Below are positions 1 through 7,927 of a stretch of 64,000 bases of DNA, in pieces. Both the position numbers and the translations under genes were made by a program. This DNA comes from Desulfuromonadaceae bacterium (GTDB taxonomy: Bacteria > Desulfobacterota > Desulfuromonadia > Desulfuromonadales > JAHYIW01), in NCBI GenBank assembly GCA_019429445.1, contig JAHYIW010000003.1:1-64000 (forward strand). The letters run 5' to 3'. A model generated the notes under the pieces. That model saw only the letters and a program-made list of their open reading frames with translations, did no database searches and was not told the DNA's origin. Numbering within the stretch: the stretch's first letter is position 1; each line of letters opens with the position of its first letter.

Positions 1-81
1 CCGCATATTTCTCGACTGCAAAATTTTTCCGCCCCGCCGGTGAAAATCAGCGACGACTGAGAAATTTAACCGGTGACCAGC

Positions 82-1356
82 TTATTTGTCCTCTCTTACT
101 TCCTCCAACGCCTCCATCAACAAGCTCAAAATGTGCACTGCGCGCTGCTGTTGCCCGGCATGATTGACCGCATCCTGCAACTGCATGATGCAGCCGGGGC
201 AGTCGGTGGCGACCAGCGCCGCACCACTCTCTTCAATAAACCCGGCTTTTTTCGCCCCGATTTTCTTGGCGGTGTCGTAATGATAGACAGAATAAGTGCC
301 GCCCAGGCCGCAGCAGGTGCCGGCGTCTTCCATTTCGACATAGTCAACTTGCGGCAGCGCCTTGAGAATTGCGCGCGGCTCTTTGGTGATCCCCTGGGTA
401 CGCAGATGGCAGGGGTCATGATAGGTCACCTTCATCCGCTTAGCGGCTTTCGGCAACGCGGCCAGTTTTTCCACCAGCCCCTGTTCGACCAGAAAGACGA
501 AAATATCCTTGACGTTGGCGGTGAGTGGCGCGAACTCCGCCCCAAAATCCTGATAAACCTTCCCCAGCCCGGCGTGGCACGACGCACAGGCGGTGACGAT
601 GCAATCAACCGGAGTGGCGGTAAGCGCCTTGAGGTTCTGTTCCGCCAGCTGCTCAACCACCTCGCCCGCCCCGGCGCTGACGGCCGGAAGCCCGCAGCAC
701 CCTTGCCCGGCCGGAATCACCACCGTTACGCCGATAAACTGCAACGCCTTGAGCAGCGCTACGCCAACTTCGGGGTACATGTAGTTGATCCCGCAGCCGG
801 TGAAAAAAGCCACGGTTGGTCGCCCCGCTGCCCCGGCAATCTTTTCCGGGTAACGTTCACGAAACGGTGTTGACGCAAGGGACGGCAGGGTACGGTCGGC
901 GCTGATGAAAGGGGCGGGAAAGCGCAAGCGCAGACCGCTGCTTTGCGGTAATTTTTTAAAGAGTAAGGTGGATAATTTCCCCCCGGACTTGGCCAGCAGG
1001 TTCATCAGCTCCGGTCTGCTCAGGATCCCGGCAACGCCTTTGGCGAAGGTCGACAACCCTCTGCGTCGGGCAATCTCACGGCGCGTGGCGGCGACAATCT
1101 CATCGGTCGGCACGTTGTTCGGGCACTGGGCGCAGCAGCTGCCGCAGAGCAGGCACTGGGACATGTCGAGCAGGAACTTGTCTTCCAGATCGACCTCCCC
1201 CTTAAGGAGCGCGTCCGCCAACGCAATCTTCCCTCGCGCCACCCGCCCTTCGTGTTTTTCGGCACCGAACGCCGGGCAATGCGCCCGACAGGCCCCGCAC
1301 TTGACACACTGGGCGATTTCTTCCTGATATTCGTCGAGTCGTTTCAGTTTTTTCAT
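82..1356 (-). CDS. glcF: Glycolate/D-lactate oxidase iron-sulfur subunit
   Basis: 424 residues. Two ferredoxin-type 4Fe-4S clusters are visible at the N-terminus: C17-x2-C20-x2-C23-x3-C27 and C68-x2-C71-x2-C74-x3-C78, the latter followed by PNNVPTDE. The C-terminal half carries two CCG domains (GCCGLPAVSAG and HDPCHL...CCGLGG). This is the GlcF layout: it passes electrons from a partner FAD subunit towards the quinone pool during oxidation of glycolate or D-lactate. It is the last gene of a minus-strand larA-glcD-glcF run, 144 bp after glcD, and that gap holds a repeat element. Family assignment is firm. Substrate is inferred from larA two genes upstream and could be glycolate or another 2-hydroxyacid. 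Confidence 0.9.
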   Translation of the reverse strand: MKKLKRLDEYQEEIAQCVKCGACRAHCPAFGAEKHEGRVARGKIALADALLKGEVDLEDKFLLDMSQCLLCGSCCAQCPNNVPTDEIVAATRREIARRRGLSTFAKGVAGILSRPELMNLLAKSGGKLSTLLFKKLPQSSGLRLRFPAPFISADRTLPSLASTPFRERYPEKIAGAAGRPTVAFFTGCGINYMYPEVGVALLKALQFIGVTVVIPAGQGCCGLPAVSAGAGEVVEQLAEQNLKALTATPVDCIVTACASCHAGLGKVYQDFGAEFAPLTANVKDIFVFLVEQGLVEKLAALPKAAKRMKVTYHDPCHLRTQGITKEPRAILKALPQVDYVEMEDAGTCCGLGGTYSVYHYDTAKKIGAKKAGFIEESGAALVATDCPGCIMQLQDAVNHAGQQQRAVHILSLLMEALEEVREDK

Positions 1357-1367
1357 AGTGATATTTT

Positions 1368-1498
1368 TTATTCACCACGAAGGGCACGCAGATCACGAAG
1401 AAACCCTCACAGGTTAGGATGAAACAAAAATTCTCCGGGAGCATGTGCAATTTAAAGCCTCTAGCGCCCTTCTTCGTGAACTTCGTGGTGAGAAAACT
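1368..1498. repeat. Palindromic intergenic repeat containing TTCACCACGAAG
   Basis: The whole glcD-glcF gap is an imperfect inverted repeat. The left arm starts TTCACCACGAAGG at 1371 and continues to CACGAAGAAA at 1403. The right arm at about 1467-1496 is its reverse complement (CTTCTTCGTGAACTTCGTGGTGAG). Related single arms occur at 2944-2978 and near 62869, so it is a dispersed element rather than a local hairpin. No coding potential is seen. Confidence 0.6.
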
Positions 1499-1500
1499 CC

Positions 1501-2883
1501 TTAGCGTTGCAGAAAAATTTTCCCCGGATTGAGCACGTTGTTCGGATCGAGCGCTTTTTTGATCGTCTCCATGTAGGACTGCGCCTCGGCCGAAAGCTCC
1601 AGATTGATATATGGTGACTTCATGATGCCGACGCCATGCTCGCCACTCATCGTGCCCCCAAGGGCCAGCGCACCTTTAAAGACTGCTTCAATGGCGCGTT
1701 CCGCCTTTTCCAGCTGCCCCGGCCGCTTGCGGTCGATCATCACATTGACATGAATATTGCCGTCACCGGCATGGCCGAAATTGACAATCGAAATGCCGAG
1801 CTCTGCGCTGATCGCTTCAACCTTGCGGATCATCTCCGGGACTTTGCTGCGTGGCACACAAATATCTTCGTTGAACTTGTCCGGGTTGACTTTCCGCAGG
1901 CTGGCGGAGACTGAACGACGAATCTGCCAGAGCGCTTCACTTTCGGCGGACGTTTCGGCGATGCGGGTTTCGACCACCCCGAGGGGCTGGACAATGGCGG
2001 CGATCTTCTGCGCCTGTTTGTCTATCATCTCCCGGTCCCCGTCGACCTCGATGATCAGCAACGCTTTGGCACTCTCCGGGACATCGAGATCGGTTGCCTG
2101 GCGGACGCAGGCGATGGTCGCCGCGTCCATGAATTCGAGGGTGGTCGGAATGATTTTGCCACGGATGATCGCCGAGACCGCCTGCGCGGCACCGTCGATC
2201 GAAGCGAACAGCACCAGCATGGTTTTTTTCGCTTCCGGCAGCGGCAGCAGCTTGATGATAATCTTGGTGATGATCCCGAGCGTCCCTTCGGAGCCGCACA
2301 TCAGCTTGGTCAGATCGTAGCCGACCACCCCTTTCATCGTCGGACCGCCGGTGCGGATGATGTCGCCGGTCGGGGTGACAATTTCGAGGCCGAGAATAAA
2401 ATCCTTGGTGACCCCGTACTTGACGCAGCGCGGCCCGCCCGCGCATTCGGCGACATTGCCGCCAAGGGTGGAAAATTTCAGTGAAGCGGGATCGGGGGGG
2501 TAGAAGAGCCCGACCTTCTCGACCGCTTTCTGAAACTGTTCCGTGACCACGCCCGGTTCGACGGTGGCGACCAGATTGTCGGCGTCGATCTCCACGATCC
2601 GGTCGAGGCGCGTCATCGCCAGCACAATCCCTCCCGCAATCGGCAAACTGCCGCCGGTAAAGCCACTCCCGGAACCCCGCGGAAAGACCGGAATTTTTTC
2701 GGCATTTGCGAGGAGCATCAGCTGGGCGACCTCCTCGGTGCGCCCCGGATGGACCACCACATTCGGAAGATACTGCTGCTGGGTGGCGTCGTAGGAATAG
2801 CAGATCAGGTCGGCTTTAGCGGTGGAAACGTACTCCGCGCCGACGATTCGTTGCAGCTGTTTGATAATTTTTTCGCTGAGCAT
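1501..2883 (-). CDS. glcD: FAD-linked oxidase, glycolate/D-lactate dehydrogenase subunit
   Basis: 460 residues from ATG 2883, preceded by AGGA six bases upstream; an in-frame start 27 bases earlier is less well placed. The N-terminal half is a FAD_binding_4 (PCMH/VAO-type) domain with the PRGSGSGFTGG dinucleotide loop and the GPRCVKYGVTKDFILG segment. The C-terminal half is FAD-oxidase_C, with NFGHAGDGNIHVNV and SGEHGVG. The protein oxidises a 2-hydroxyacid to the 2-oxoacid and hands electrons to GlcF. It lies between larA and glcF on the same strand. With a lactate racemase upstream, D-lactate is the likely substrate, but this family also covers glycolate and 2-hydroxyglutarate. Confidence 0.9.
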   Translation of the reverse strand: MLSEKIIKQLQRIVGAEYVSTAKADLICYSYDATQQQYLPNVVVHPGRTEEVAQLMLLANAEKIPVFPRGSGSGFTGGSLPIAGGIVLAMTRLDRIVEIDADNLVATVEPGVVTEQFQKAVEKVGLFYPPDPASLKFSTLGGNVAECAGGPRCVKYGVTKDFILGLEIVTPTGDIIRTGGPTMKGVVGYDLTKLMCGSEGTLGIITKIIIKLLPLPEAKKTMLVLFASIDGAAQAVSAIIRGKIIPTTLEFMDAATIACVRQATDLDVPESAKALLIIEVDGDREMIDKQAQKIAAIVQPLGVVETRIAETSAESEALWQIRRSVSASLRKVNPDKFNEDICVPRSKVPEMIRKVEAISAELGISIVNFGHAGDGNIHVNVMIDRKRPGQLEKAERAIEAVFKGALALGGTMSGEHGVGIMKSPYINLELSAEAQSYMETIKKALDPNNVLNPGKIFLQR

Positions 2884-2943
2884 ATTCAATCCTGTGGGGC
2901 GTGGGCTCATGATCTCGAAGGGCAGGGAAGTCCTGCGACGTGG

Positions 2944-2978
2944 GGCTTCTTCGTGCGCTCCATGAGCTTCGTGGTGAA
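2944..2978. repeat. Partial copy of the TTCGTGGTGAA repeat
   Basis: GCTTCTTCGTG...GAGCTTCGTGGTGAA in the larA-glcD gap matches the right arm of the element at 1467-1496. The left arm (CTCATGATCTCGAAGGGC, from about 2907) is degenerate. Confidence 0.45.
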
Positions 2979-2979
2979 A

Positions 2980-4245
2980 TTAAGTTTTCATGATCGGCAA
3001 AATCGTCCCGCCGTCGGGAATAATCACGGTGCGCGGTGACGGCGGCAGCTGGTCATACGCCATCTGCAGCGCGGCGTCAAGATCGGCGGCCTTTTCCATC
3101 CCCATGCGGGCCGTTTGCTCGGCGTTGAAATGACTGATCAGGATCACCCGGAAGCGCCGCGCCTTGTCGAGCGTGGCATGGGCGGTCTGACCGTTAATTT
3201 CATAGTTGGCACGCAACGCCGTTTCGAATTCCTGCAAATCCTGATAGCGAAACCAGTCGAAAAAGGTCGCGTTGCCGAAACCGTCAGGACACGCGGCGAG
3301 CAGGATCAGGGTTCCCCCCGGGCGCAGGGCGTTGACTCCGTAATCGAGAGCCTTGTGACTCTGAATGAAGTTGATATCTTTCGGATGCCCGCCGCACGAG
3401 ACAATCGCCAGCTCCGCTGGTTCTTCAAGCAACACGGTATAGATCTCTCGCGCCAGCTGACAGGCGGCCAGGTGGGCGGCCTCCAGCTCGCCGCAGAAGA
3501 CTCCGGCAAACTGTTTATCGGGGGTCAGCACGGTGTTGAGGATGAAATCGGGGTGGACACGCTGCGCGGCGGCGAGGATCACCGCATGCACCGGGTTGCC
3601 ATCGAGCTGACCGGTTTTTGCGCCCGGCTGCTTGCCGCCAATTTGCGGCGGGTTGAAGATCGCATAGTGCGTTGCCATGCAGGTGGCACGGCTGGCAACG
3701 CCGGGAACCAGCGCTTTGCGACCGCCCCCGAAGCCGGCAAAATAGTGCAACCCGACAGTGCCGGTAACGATGACGCGGTCGGCGGCAACGATCCGGCGGT
3801 TGATCTGAACCGGAAGCCCGTCCGCCGTTGTCCCCAGATCGACCAGTTGCTCGGGGTCGTCACAATCGTGATCGATGACAGTGATGCGACCGAAAAGCGG
3901 GCCAAGGATCTTGCGGTGTTCCGCTGCCGTCTGTTGGCGATGAATGCCAAGGGCGATGACGATCAGGATATCATCATCTTTAATCCCGGCGGCGTTCAGT
4001 TCGGCAACCACCAGCGGCAGGTAGATTTCACTGCCGGTATAACGGGTGATATCCGAAGTGATGATGGCAACCGTTTCTCCGCGGCGGACGATCGCGTTGA
4101 GCGGCAGGGTTCCGAGTGGATGCGCTAGCGCGGTGCGGATCAGTTCTTCCGCCGGAGGGATATCCGGGGTGCAGACCGGGCGCAGAACCGTGGCGTTGGT
4201 GATTGTGCAGGCGCAGATGTCGAGGCCGTATTTAAGCTTTACCAT
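2980..4245 (-). CDS. larA: LarA-family nickel-pincer lactate racemase
   Basis: 421 residues, the normal LarA length. Residues corresponding to the characterised active site are all present with the right spacing: H102 in GIHRQQT, H167, K177 (ten residues later, in HYFAGFGGGRKALVPG) and H193 in ATHYAIFNPP. In LarA the lysine carries the nickel-pincer cofactor and two histidines act as acid/base. The reaction interconverts L- and D-lactate. It is first in the minus-strand set with glcD and glcF, which suggests L-lactate is racemised and the D form oxidised. The larB/larC/larE cofactor genes are not in this window. LarA relatives also racemise other 2-hydroxyacids, so the exact substrate is inferred. 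Confidence 0.85.
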   Translation of the reverse strand: MVKLKYGLDICACTITNATVLRPVCTPDIPPAEELIRTALAHPLGTLPLNAIVRRGETVAIITSDITRYTGSEIYLPLVVAELNAAGIKDDDILIVIALGIHRQQTAAEHRKILGPLFGRITVIDHDCDDPEQLVDLGTTADGLPVQINRRIVAADRVIVTGTVGLHYFAGFGGGRKALVPGVASRATCMATHYAIFNPPQIGGKQPGAKTGQLDGNPVHAVILAAAQRVHPDFILNTVLTPDKQFAGVFCGELEAAHLAACQLAREIYTVLLEEPAELAIVSCGGHPKDINFIQSHKALDYGVNALRPGGTLILLAACPDGFGNATFFDWFRYQDLQEFETALRANYEINGQTAHATLDKARRFRVILISHFNAEQTARMGMEKAADLDAALQMAYDQLPPSPRTVIIPDGGTILPIMKT

Positions 4246-4351
4246 AAAGACAATCTTTCAGGGGCACCTCTTGATTGTAACGGAAGATCCACGCGCCTGT
4301 CCACAGGTAGCTGCGCAGCAAGCCGCGTTATCACCACCGTGCCGGTCGGCA

Positions 4352-4978
4352 TCAGCCCATACGTAAACGGACAAAACTTGCCAGATCGGGGCATTGCATA
4401 AACGGATTATTGGCCAGCTCGAAGCCGATCGTCGAGGTTGGATGGGGACCGTAATCATGACCGGGGTAGACTCGCGTTTCGTGGGCAAAGGTCGCCAGCC
4501 TTTTCAGGCTGCCAAAGAGTGCTTGCGGGTCACCACCGGGGAGATCCGCCCGCCCGCAACGCGTGACAAAGAGGGTATCACCAGTAATCAGCGCGCCGGG
4601 AGGATTGAGCGTGATCGATCCCGGCGTATGGCCGGGGGTGTGCAACACCCGCACGCTGCTCTTCCCGACCGGCAATAAAGCCCCTTCGTCAATACTCATA
4701 TCGGCATCGATTTCGGCGGCGGGGTGCGCCGCCAGATGCGCTTTGGTGGCGGTGAGAATGACATCGTTCCCGGCGGCATGATCATGATGTCCGTGGGTAT
4801 TGACCAGAATTTTGAGGGTCAGCCGATGTTCGGTCAGTGCCGCGAGCATCTTTTCCGGTGCCAGTGACGGGTCGACCCCGAGGGCCTCGCAAGTCTCCGA
4901 ACACCAGAGCAGATATGAAAAGTTATTCATTTCACCGGCGGGAATCTGTATAATATTGAGCAAGGCTCCTACTCCCAT
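4352..4978 (-). CDS. MBL-fold metallohydrolase (glyoxalase II-like)
   Basis: 208 residues from ATG 4978. The frame is open further upstream, but that part overlaps the neighbour and has no family resemblance. The metal-binding set is complete: THGHHDH at 61-67, H117 in HTPGHTPG, D134 in TGDTLF and H174 in YPGHDYG. GRADLPGGD (142-150) is typical of the short glyoxalase II/YcbL/persulfide-dioxygenase-like group. Expected activity is hydrolysis of a glutathione or other thioester, or a related reaction, in the cytoplasm. The start overlaps the upstream small gene by 10 bp, implying translational coupling. Substrate unknown. Confidence 0.8.
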   Translation of the reverse strand: MGVGALLNIIQIPAGEMNNFSYLLWCSETCEALGVDPSLAPEKMLAALTEHRLTLKILVNTHGHHDHAAGNDVILTATKAHLAAHPAAEIDADMSIDEGALLPVGKSSVRVLHTPGHTPGSITLNPPGALITGDTLFVTRCGRADLPGGDPQALFGSLKRLATFAHETRVYPGHDYGPHPTSTIGFELANNPFMQCPDLASFVRLRMG

Positions 4979-5190
4979 GGTGCCGGGGTGAGGACAACAT
5001 GACCGATTTTCCTGATCTCGCCGTCGATGATCTTGAACTGGTCTCCGCTTTTCTTCACCACCCATTCATCGCCCTCTTCTGCCGGTTGCGGAAATTCACG
5101 GCTACCGAGATAAACATCCTCGTCACCAATCATGCCCCACCAGTCGAGCGAGCCGGTCTGCCAGATTTTTGTTTTCAGGTTGAACGCCAT
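4969..5190 (-). CDS. Small conserved-looking protein coupled to MBL hydrolase
   Basis: 73 residues from ATG 5190, with GGAG ten bases upstream. The ORF also opens at 5229, but without a ribosome site. The protein is rich in Trp and acidic residues, has no membrane segment and looks like a small beta-rich domain (KIWQTGSLDWWG, EGDEWVVKKSG, GHVVLTPAPWE). I do not recognise the family. The stop overlaps the start of the MBL hydrolase, so the two are probably one transcript and may work together. Confidence 0.6.
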   Translation of the reverse strand: MAFNLKTKIWQTGSLDWWGMIGDEDVYLGSREFPQPAEEGDEWVVKKSGDQFKIIDGEIRKIGHVVLTPAPWE

Positions 5191-5274
5191 GTGTTTAATT
5201 CTCCAGTGATCTATCGGGCCCGACCGCAACGACCGCGCCCCTGTTGTCCATCGAGTTCATTGGCTTTTTCAAGT

Positions 5275-5288
5275 GTACAAAACTGTAC
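5275..5288. promoter_or_regulatory. Inverted repeat, possible operator
   Basis: GTACA-AAAC-TGTAC lies in the gap upstream of the small gene and MBL hydrolase. The arms are perfect but short. It could be an operator; no promoter boxes were convincing. Confidence 0.2.
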
Positions 5289-5336
5289 CATGGTGCTGTT
5301 TTCAGGTAAACAAAAACTCAAGGGCGTGCCGCGCGC

Positions 5337-6806
5337 TCAGCTCCCCTGCCTGATCAAATCAAACACCACTCGCGCAAACCCTTCTGCCACCTGCCGATTG
5401 GACAGTATCTGCATCATCTGCTTTTGATGAGCCTCACTGCTGTCCATCACCGCATCATCGAGCGCCTTGGGGAAATCACCCAGCATCGCCTGTTCGGGGG
5501 TGTTGTTGTGAAGCTGATCCATGACGCTCTTGTTTTCGCGCACCTTGTCACGAATGGTATAGGCGTAATTGACCAGGTCATTTTCGGTCAGCCCGTCGGT
5601 CATGAAGAGGTCGTTGAGCCGCGCCAGAATCTGCGACAGGAACTCTTCTTTCTTATCCTTTGCCTTGCCTGAGCCGAGGTCGCTGCCAGGCTTCAGGCCA
5701 TAGACCCCCTCGGTCTCCATCACGATGTACTGCTCGCGGATCTTGGAGAGCCGGTAGTGACTGAGGGCAACATTACTCAGATCAATGTCGTCATCGTCAT
5801 CCAGTTTCTCGCGCAGCAGTGGCCGCAGGTGCCGGGCATAGAGGGCGAGCTTCTCCAGATCCTTGTCGTTGTAGTCGACAATCTGCGACATGAACTCGTA
5901 GAAACGGGTGAAGCTGCCAAGGTCCTTCTTGAAGATCTCCAGCCGGTCTTTTTCCTTCTTGCACTCGGTAAAACTCTTTTCGGCATTGGCGATCAGAACC
6001 GCGTCACCAGTCTTCCTGGTGCGCTCGAACATTTGCTTGGCGGTTTTGTAGGCATCGATTGCCAGCTTGTAGCGGCCCTGCCAGCGCTCGACCGCCGGTT
6101 TGCAAATATTGCTGATCGCTGCACTGCTTTTGTTCCTGGCGAAGAAGGCCACGGCAAACTGTTCCACTTCCTGCCAGGTAAAGATTCCCTCGGCACGCAG
6201 TTTGTCGAACAGATCAAAAACCAGGTCGGGAGCGGAGACATCGGTCAGCTCGGCGGTCTGGAAATAGGGCTGAAAAGAATCAAGGATATCCTGCGGATCG
6301 TTGAAAAAGTCGAGGACGAAGGTGCCGCTTTCAGCCTTGCCGGGGTAGGTCCGGTTCAGGCGCGAGAGGGTCTGCACACACTCAACGCCGCCGAGTTTCT
6401 TGTCAACATACATGGCGCAAAGCTTCGGCTGATCAAAGCCGGTCTGGAACTTGTTGGCGACCAGCATCACCTGGAACTCATCGGTGTCGAACGCCTTGCG
6501 CATGTCGCGCCCCTTGAGACCGGGATTCATGCTCTGTTCGGTGAATTTCTCACCCACCAGTTCGGCAGCGTTCGGGTCGCTGTCACTGAACGCCACCTCG
6601 CCGGAAAAGGCGACCAGAGCACTGATACCGCTATACCCCTTGCGGGCGATGTATTTGTCGAACTCCTTCTTGTAGCGCACCACCTCTTTCCGTGAGCTGG
6701 TCACCACCATCGCCTTGGCCTGGTGACTCCAATCGAATGGTATTTCGTCAAGCCACTTCACACCCGAGTTTTTATAAGCAGGATATGCTTGGTAACGCCC
6801 CATCAT
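5337..6806 (-). pseudogene. hsdS start fused to C-terminal half of hsdR
   Basis: 489 residues. Residues 1-26 (RYQAYPAYKNSGVKWL through DEIPFDW) are the classic first residues of a type I specificity subunit, HsdS. From about residue 28 (AKAMVVTSSR) onward it reads as the second helicase domain and C-terminus of the restriction subunit HsdR, with QTGFDQP at 121-127 and QTLSRLNR at 145-152. The Walker A/DEAD half of the motor, the endonuclease domain and both target-recognition domains are missing. The simplest reading is one in-frame deletion of roughly 3 kb, joining hsdS to hsdR at about 6720-6731. The ORF is open and its ATG overlaps the abiF stop by 4 bp, so it may be translated, but it cannot restrict or give specificity. 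Confidence 0.85.
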
Positions 6807-7732
6807 CCCTCAGTCCTCTCACTCCAAGGCTCCCGCTCACGCCAATCATCCGGAAAACCCATTGCCATCAAATCACTGTTCGAAACAGTGCCGAGGAGGA
6901 TCATCAACTGGGACTTCCATTGCCCTGTTGGATTAATAACACTCTTTAAATATTCGATGATGACCAAATAATTGAATATGCGATGACCCAGCCTATTGGG
7001 GGTATTATTTGGCACGACCCTCTTTCTCAGTCGCTTTATTTCAGGCAAAGTCATCGGAAATTGACGATTCCACAACCTACCATGATGTGCAGCAGTGTTG
7101 CGCATTGGCGTCAATGTGTGCAGAACCTTTTCTAAAACCTCAACCGTAGGTACCTTCAGGCTCCGCATTACTTCTTTTTTAATTTCTGTATCACTCGTAT
7201 TTGAAAACCAGTAAGACAGCTGTCCAAAACTCATCATCTCAACAATGGCCCAGATGGGAGGGAGAAAAGGTTCTGAATACTGATCTCGATAATGCTTAAT
7301 AAAAACTTCGCTGCTCTTCTTTATTTCACGGGAAAGCGTTGCCATATCCTGTTGGTGTTGCCACGGATCTTTAAAAAGTCCAGAATTCATATGGGCATGT
7401 GGGCCGTGGCGCATTGACATTGCGTCTGCCCAACGAGTTCTGATTGCGACCTCAATCCGTTCGATGGCATTCATCACCAATAACCGAAGTTTTCGGTCAA
7501 AGTCATAGAGATCCAAAACCCTGTCAAAGGTCGTACCTGCTTCGAAATTATGGTTTCGACTGTTTGTTCTTACAGGAGGTTGTTCAAAGGGGTGCCAATA
7601 GGCACTTAGGCGATAGTAGCCAATATGGGTAAGGTAATGTTTGAGTCGCTCAAGATTTTCGCAGATCAACCCGCGCTGAATTAAACGATCTACTTGCTTT
7701 TCAATGGAAAGAGGGGGTTTATTATATTGCAT
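6803..7732 (-). CDS. abiF: Abi_2/AbiF-family HEPN protein (abortive infection)
   Basis: 309 residues, full length. It has the Abi_2 signature LPPIWAIVEMMSFGQLSYWF (158-177) and a HEPN RNase motif R-x4-H at 211-216 (RNTAAH), which in this superfamily is the ribonuclease centre. Abi_2 proteins give phage resistance by abortive infection and are often found inside type I restriction operons, as here between hsdM and hsdS/hsdR. A ribosome site, GAGGG, is squeezed directly after the T-run of an upstream terminator, so expression should depend on read-through. It is AT-richer than hsdM, consistent with separate acquisition. It is intact while every restriction gene around it is broken. RNase activity is inferred. 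Confidence 0.85.
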   Translation of the reverse strand: MQYNKPPLSIEKQVDRLIQRGLICENLERLKHYLTHIGYYRLSAYWHPFEQPPVRTNSRNHNFEAGTTFDRVLDLYDFDRKLRLLVMNAIERIEVAIRTRWADAMSMRHGPHAHMNSGLFKDPWQHQQDMATLSREIKKSSEVFIKHYRDQYSEPFLPPIWAIVEMMSFGQLSYWFSNTSDTEIKKEVMRSLKVPTVEVLEKVLHTLTPMRNTAAHHGRLWNRQFPMTLPEIKRLRKRVVPNNTPNRLGHRIFNYLVIIEYLKSVINPTGQWKSQLMILLGTVSNSDLMAMGFPDDWREREPWSERTEG

Positions 7733-7740
7733 AGCTTACC

Positions 7741-7832
7741 CTCAAAAAAATAAACCCTCCGGTTTGAGCATCATGGCGGCGAACCGCCTGAGAGGCTTGG
7801 AGGGTGTTTTTAAGGTTATTCGCCGAAGCGAT
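7741..7832 (-). ncRNA. Putative abiF-associated small RNA with terminator
   Basis: From the predicted start near 7832 the transcript opens with a CGC-TTCG-GCG hairpin (about 7830-7821). It then has a longer stem: ACCCTCC (7805-7799) pairs with GGAGGGT (7760-7754) around an inner GGCGG-TTCG-CCGCC hairpin (7787-7774). The T-rich tail runs to 7741. This is about 90 nt of compact RNA ending 9 bases before abiF. A structured 'abiF RNA motif' upstream of abiF genes has been described, and such RNAs are reported as antitoxin-like partners of the HEPN protein. I match it by position and architecture, not by covariance search. Confidence 0.6.
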
Positions 7833-7838
7833 AGAGAA

Positions 7839-7867
7839 ACAGTACAGTTTCCCAGCAATACAGTCAA
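7839..7867 (-). promoter_or_regulatory. Promoter for the abiF small RNA
   Basis: TTGACT (7867-7862), 17-base spacer, TACTGT (7844-7839) on the minus strand. It lies inside the hsdM-abiF gap and would start transcription near 7832. A direct repeat AGTGAAC (7893-7899 and 7902-7908, plus-strand reading) sits just upstream. Confidence 0.55.
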
Positions 7868-7927
7868 TTACTTTTTTAAACCCGCAAATCACAGTGAACG
7901 GAGTGAACCGCATCATTTTATTGCACA

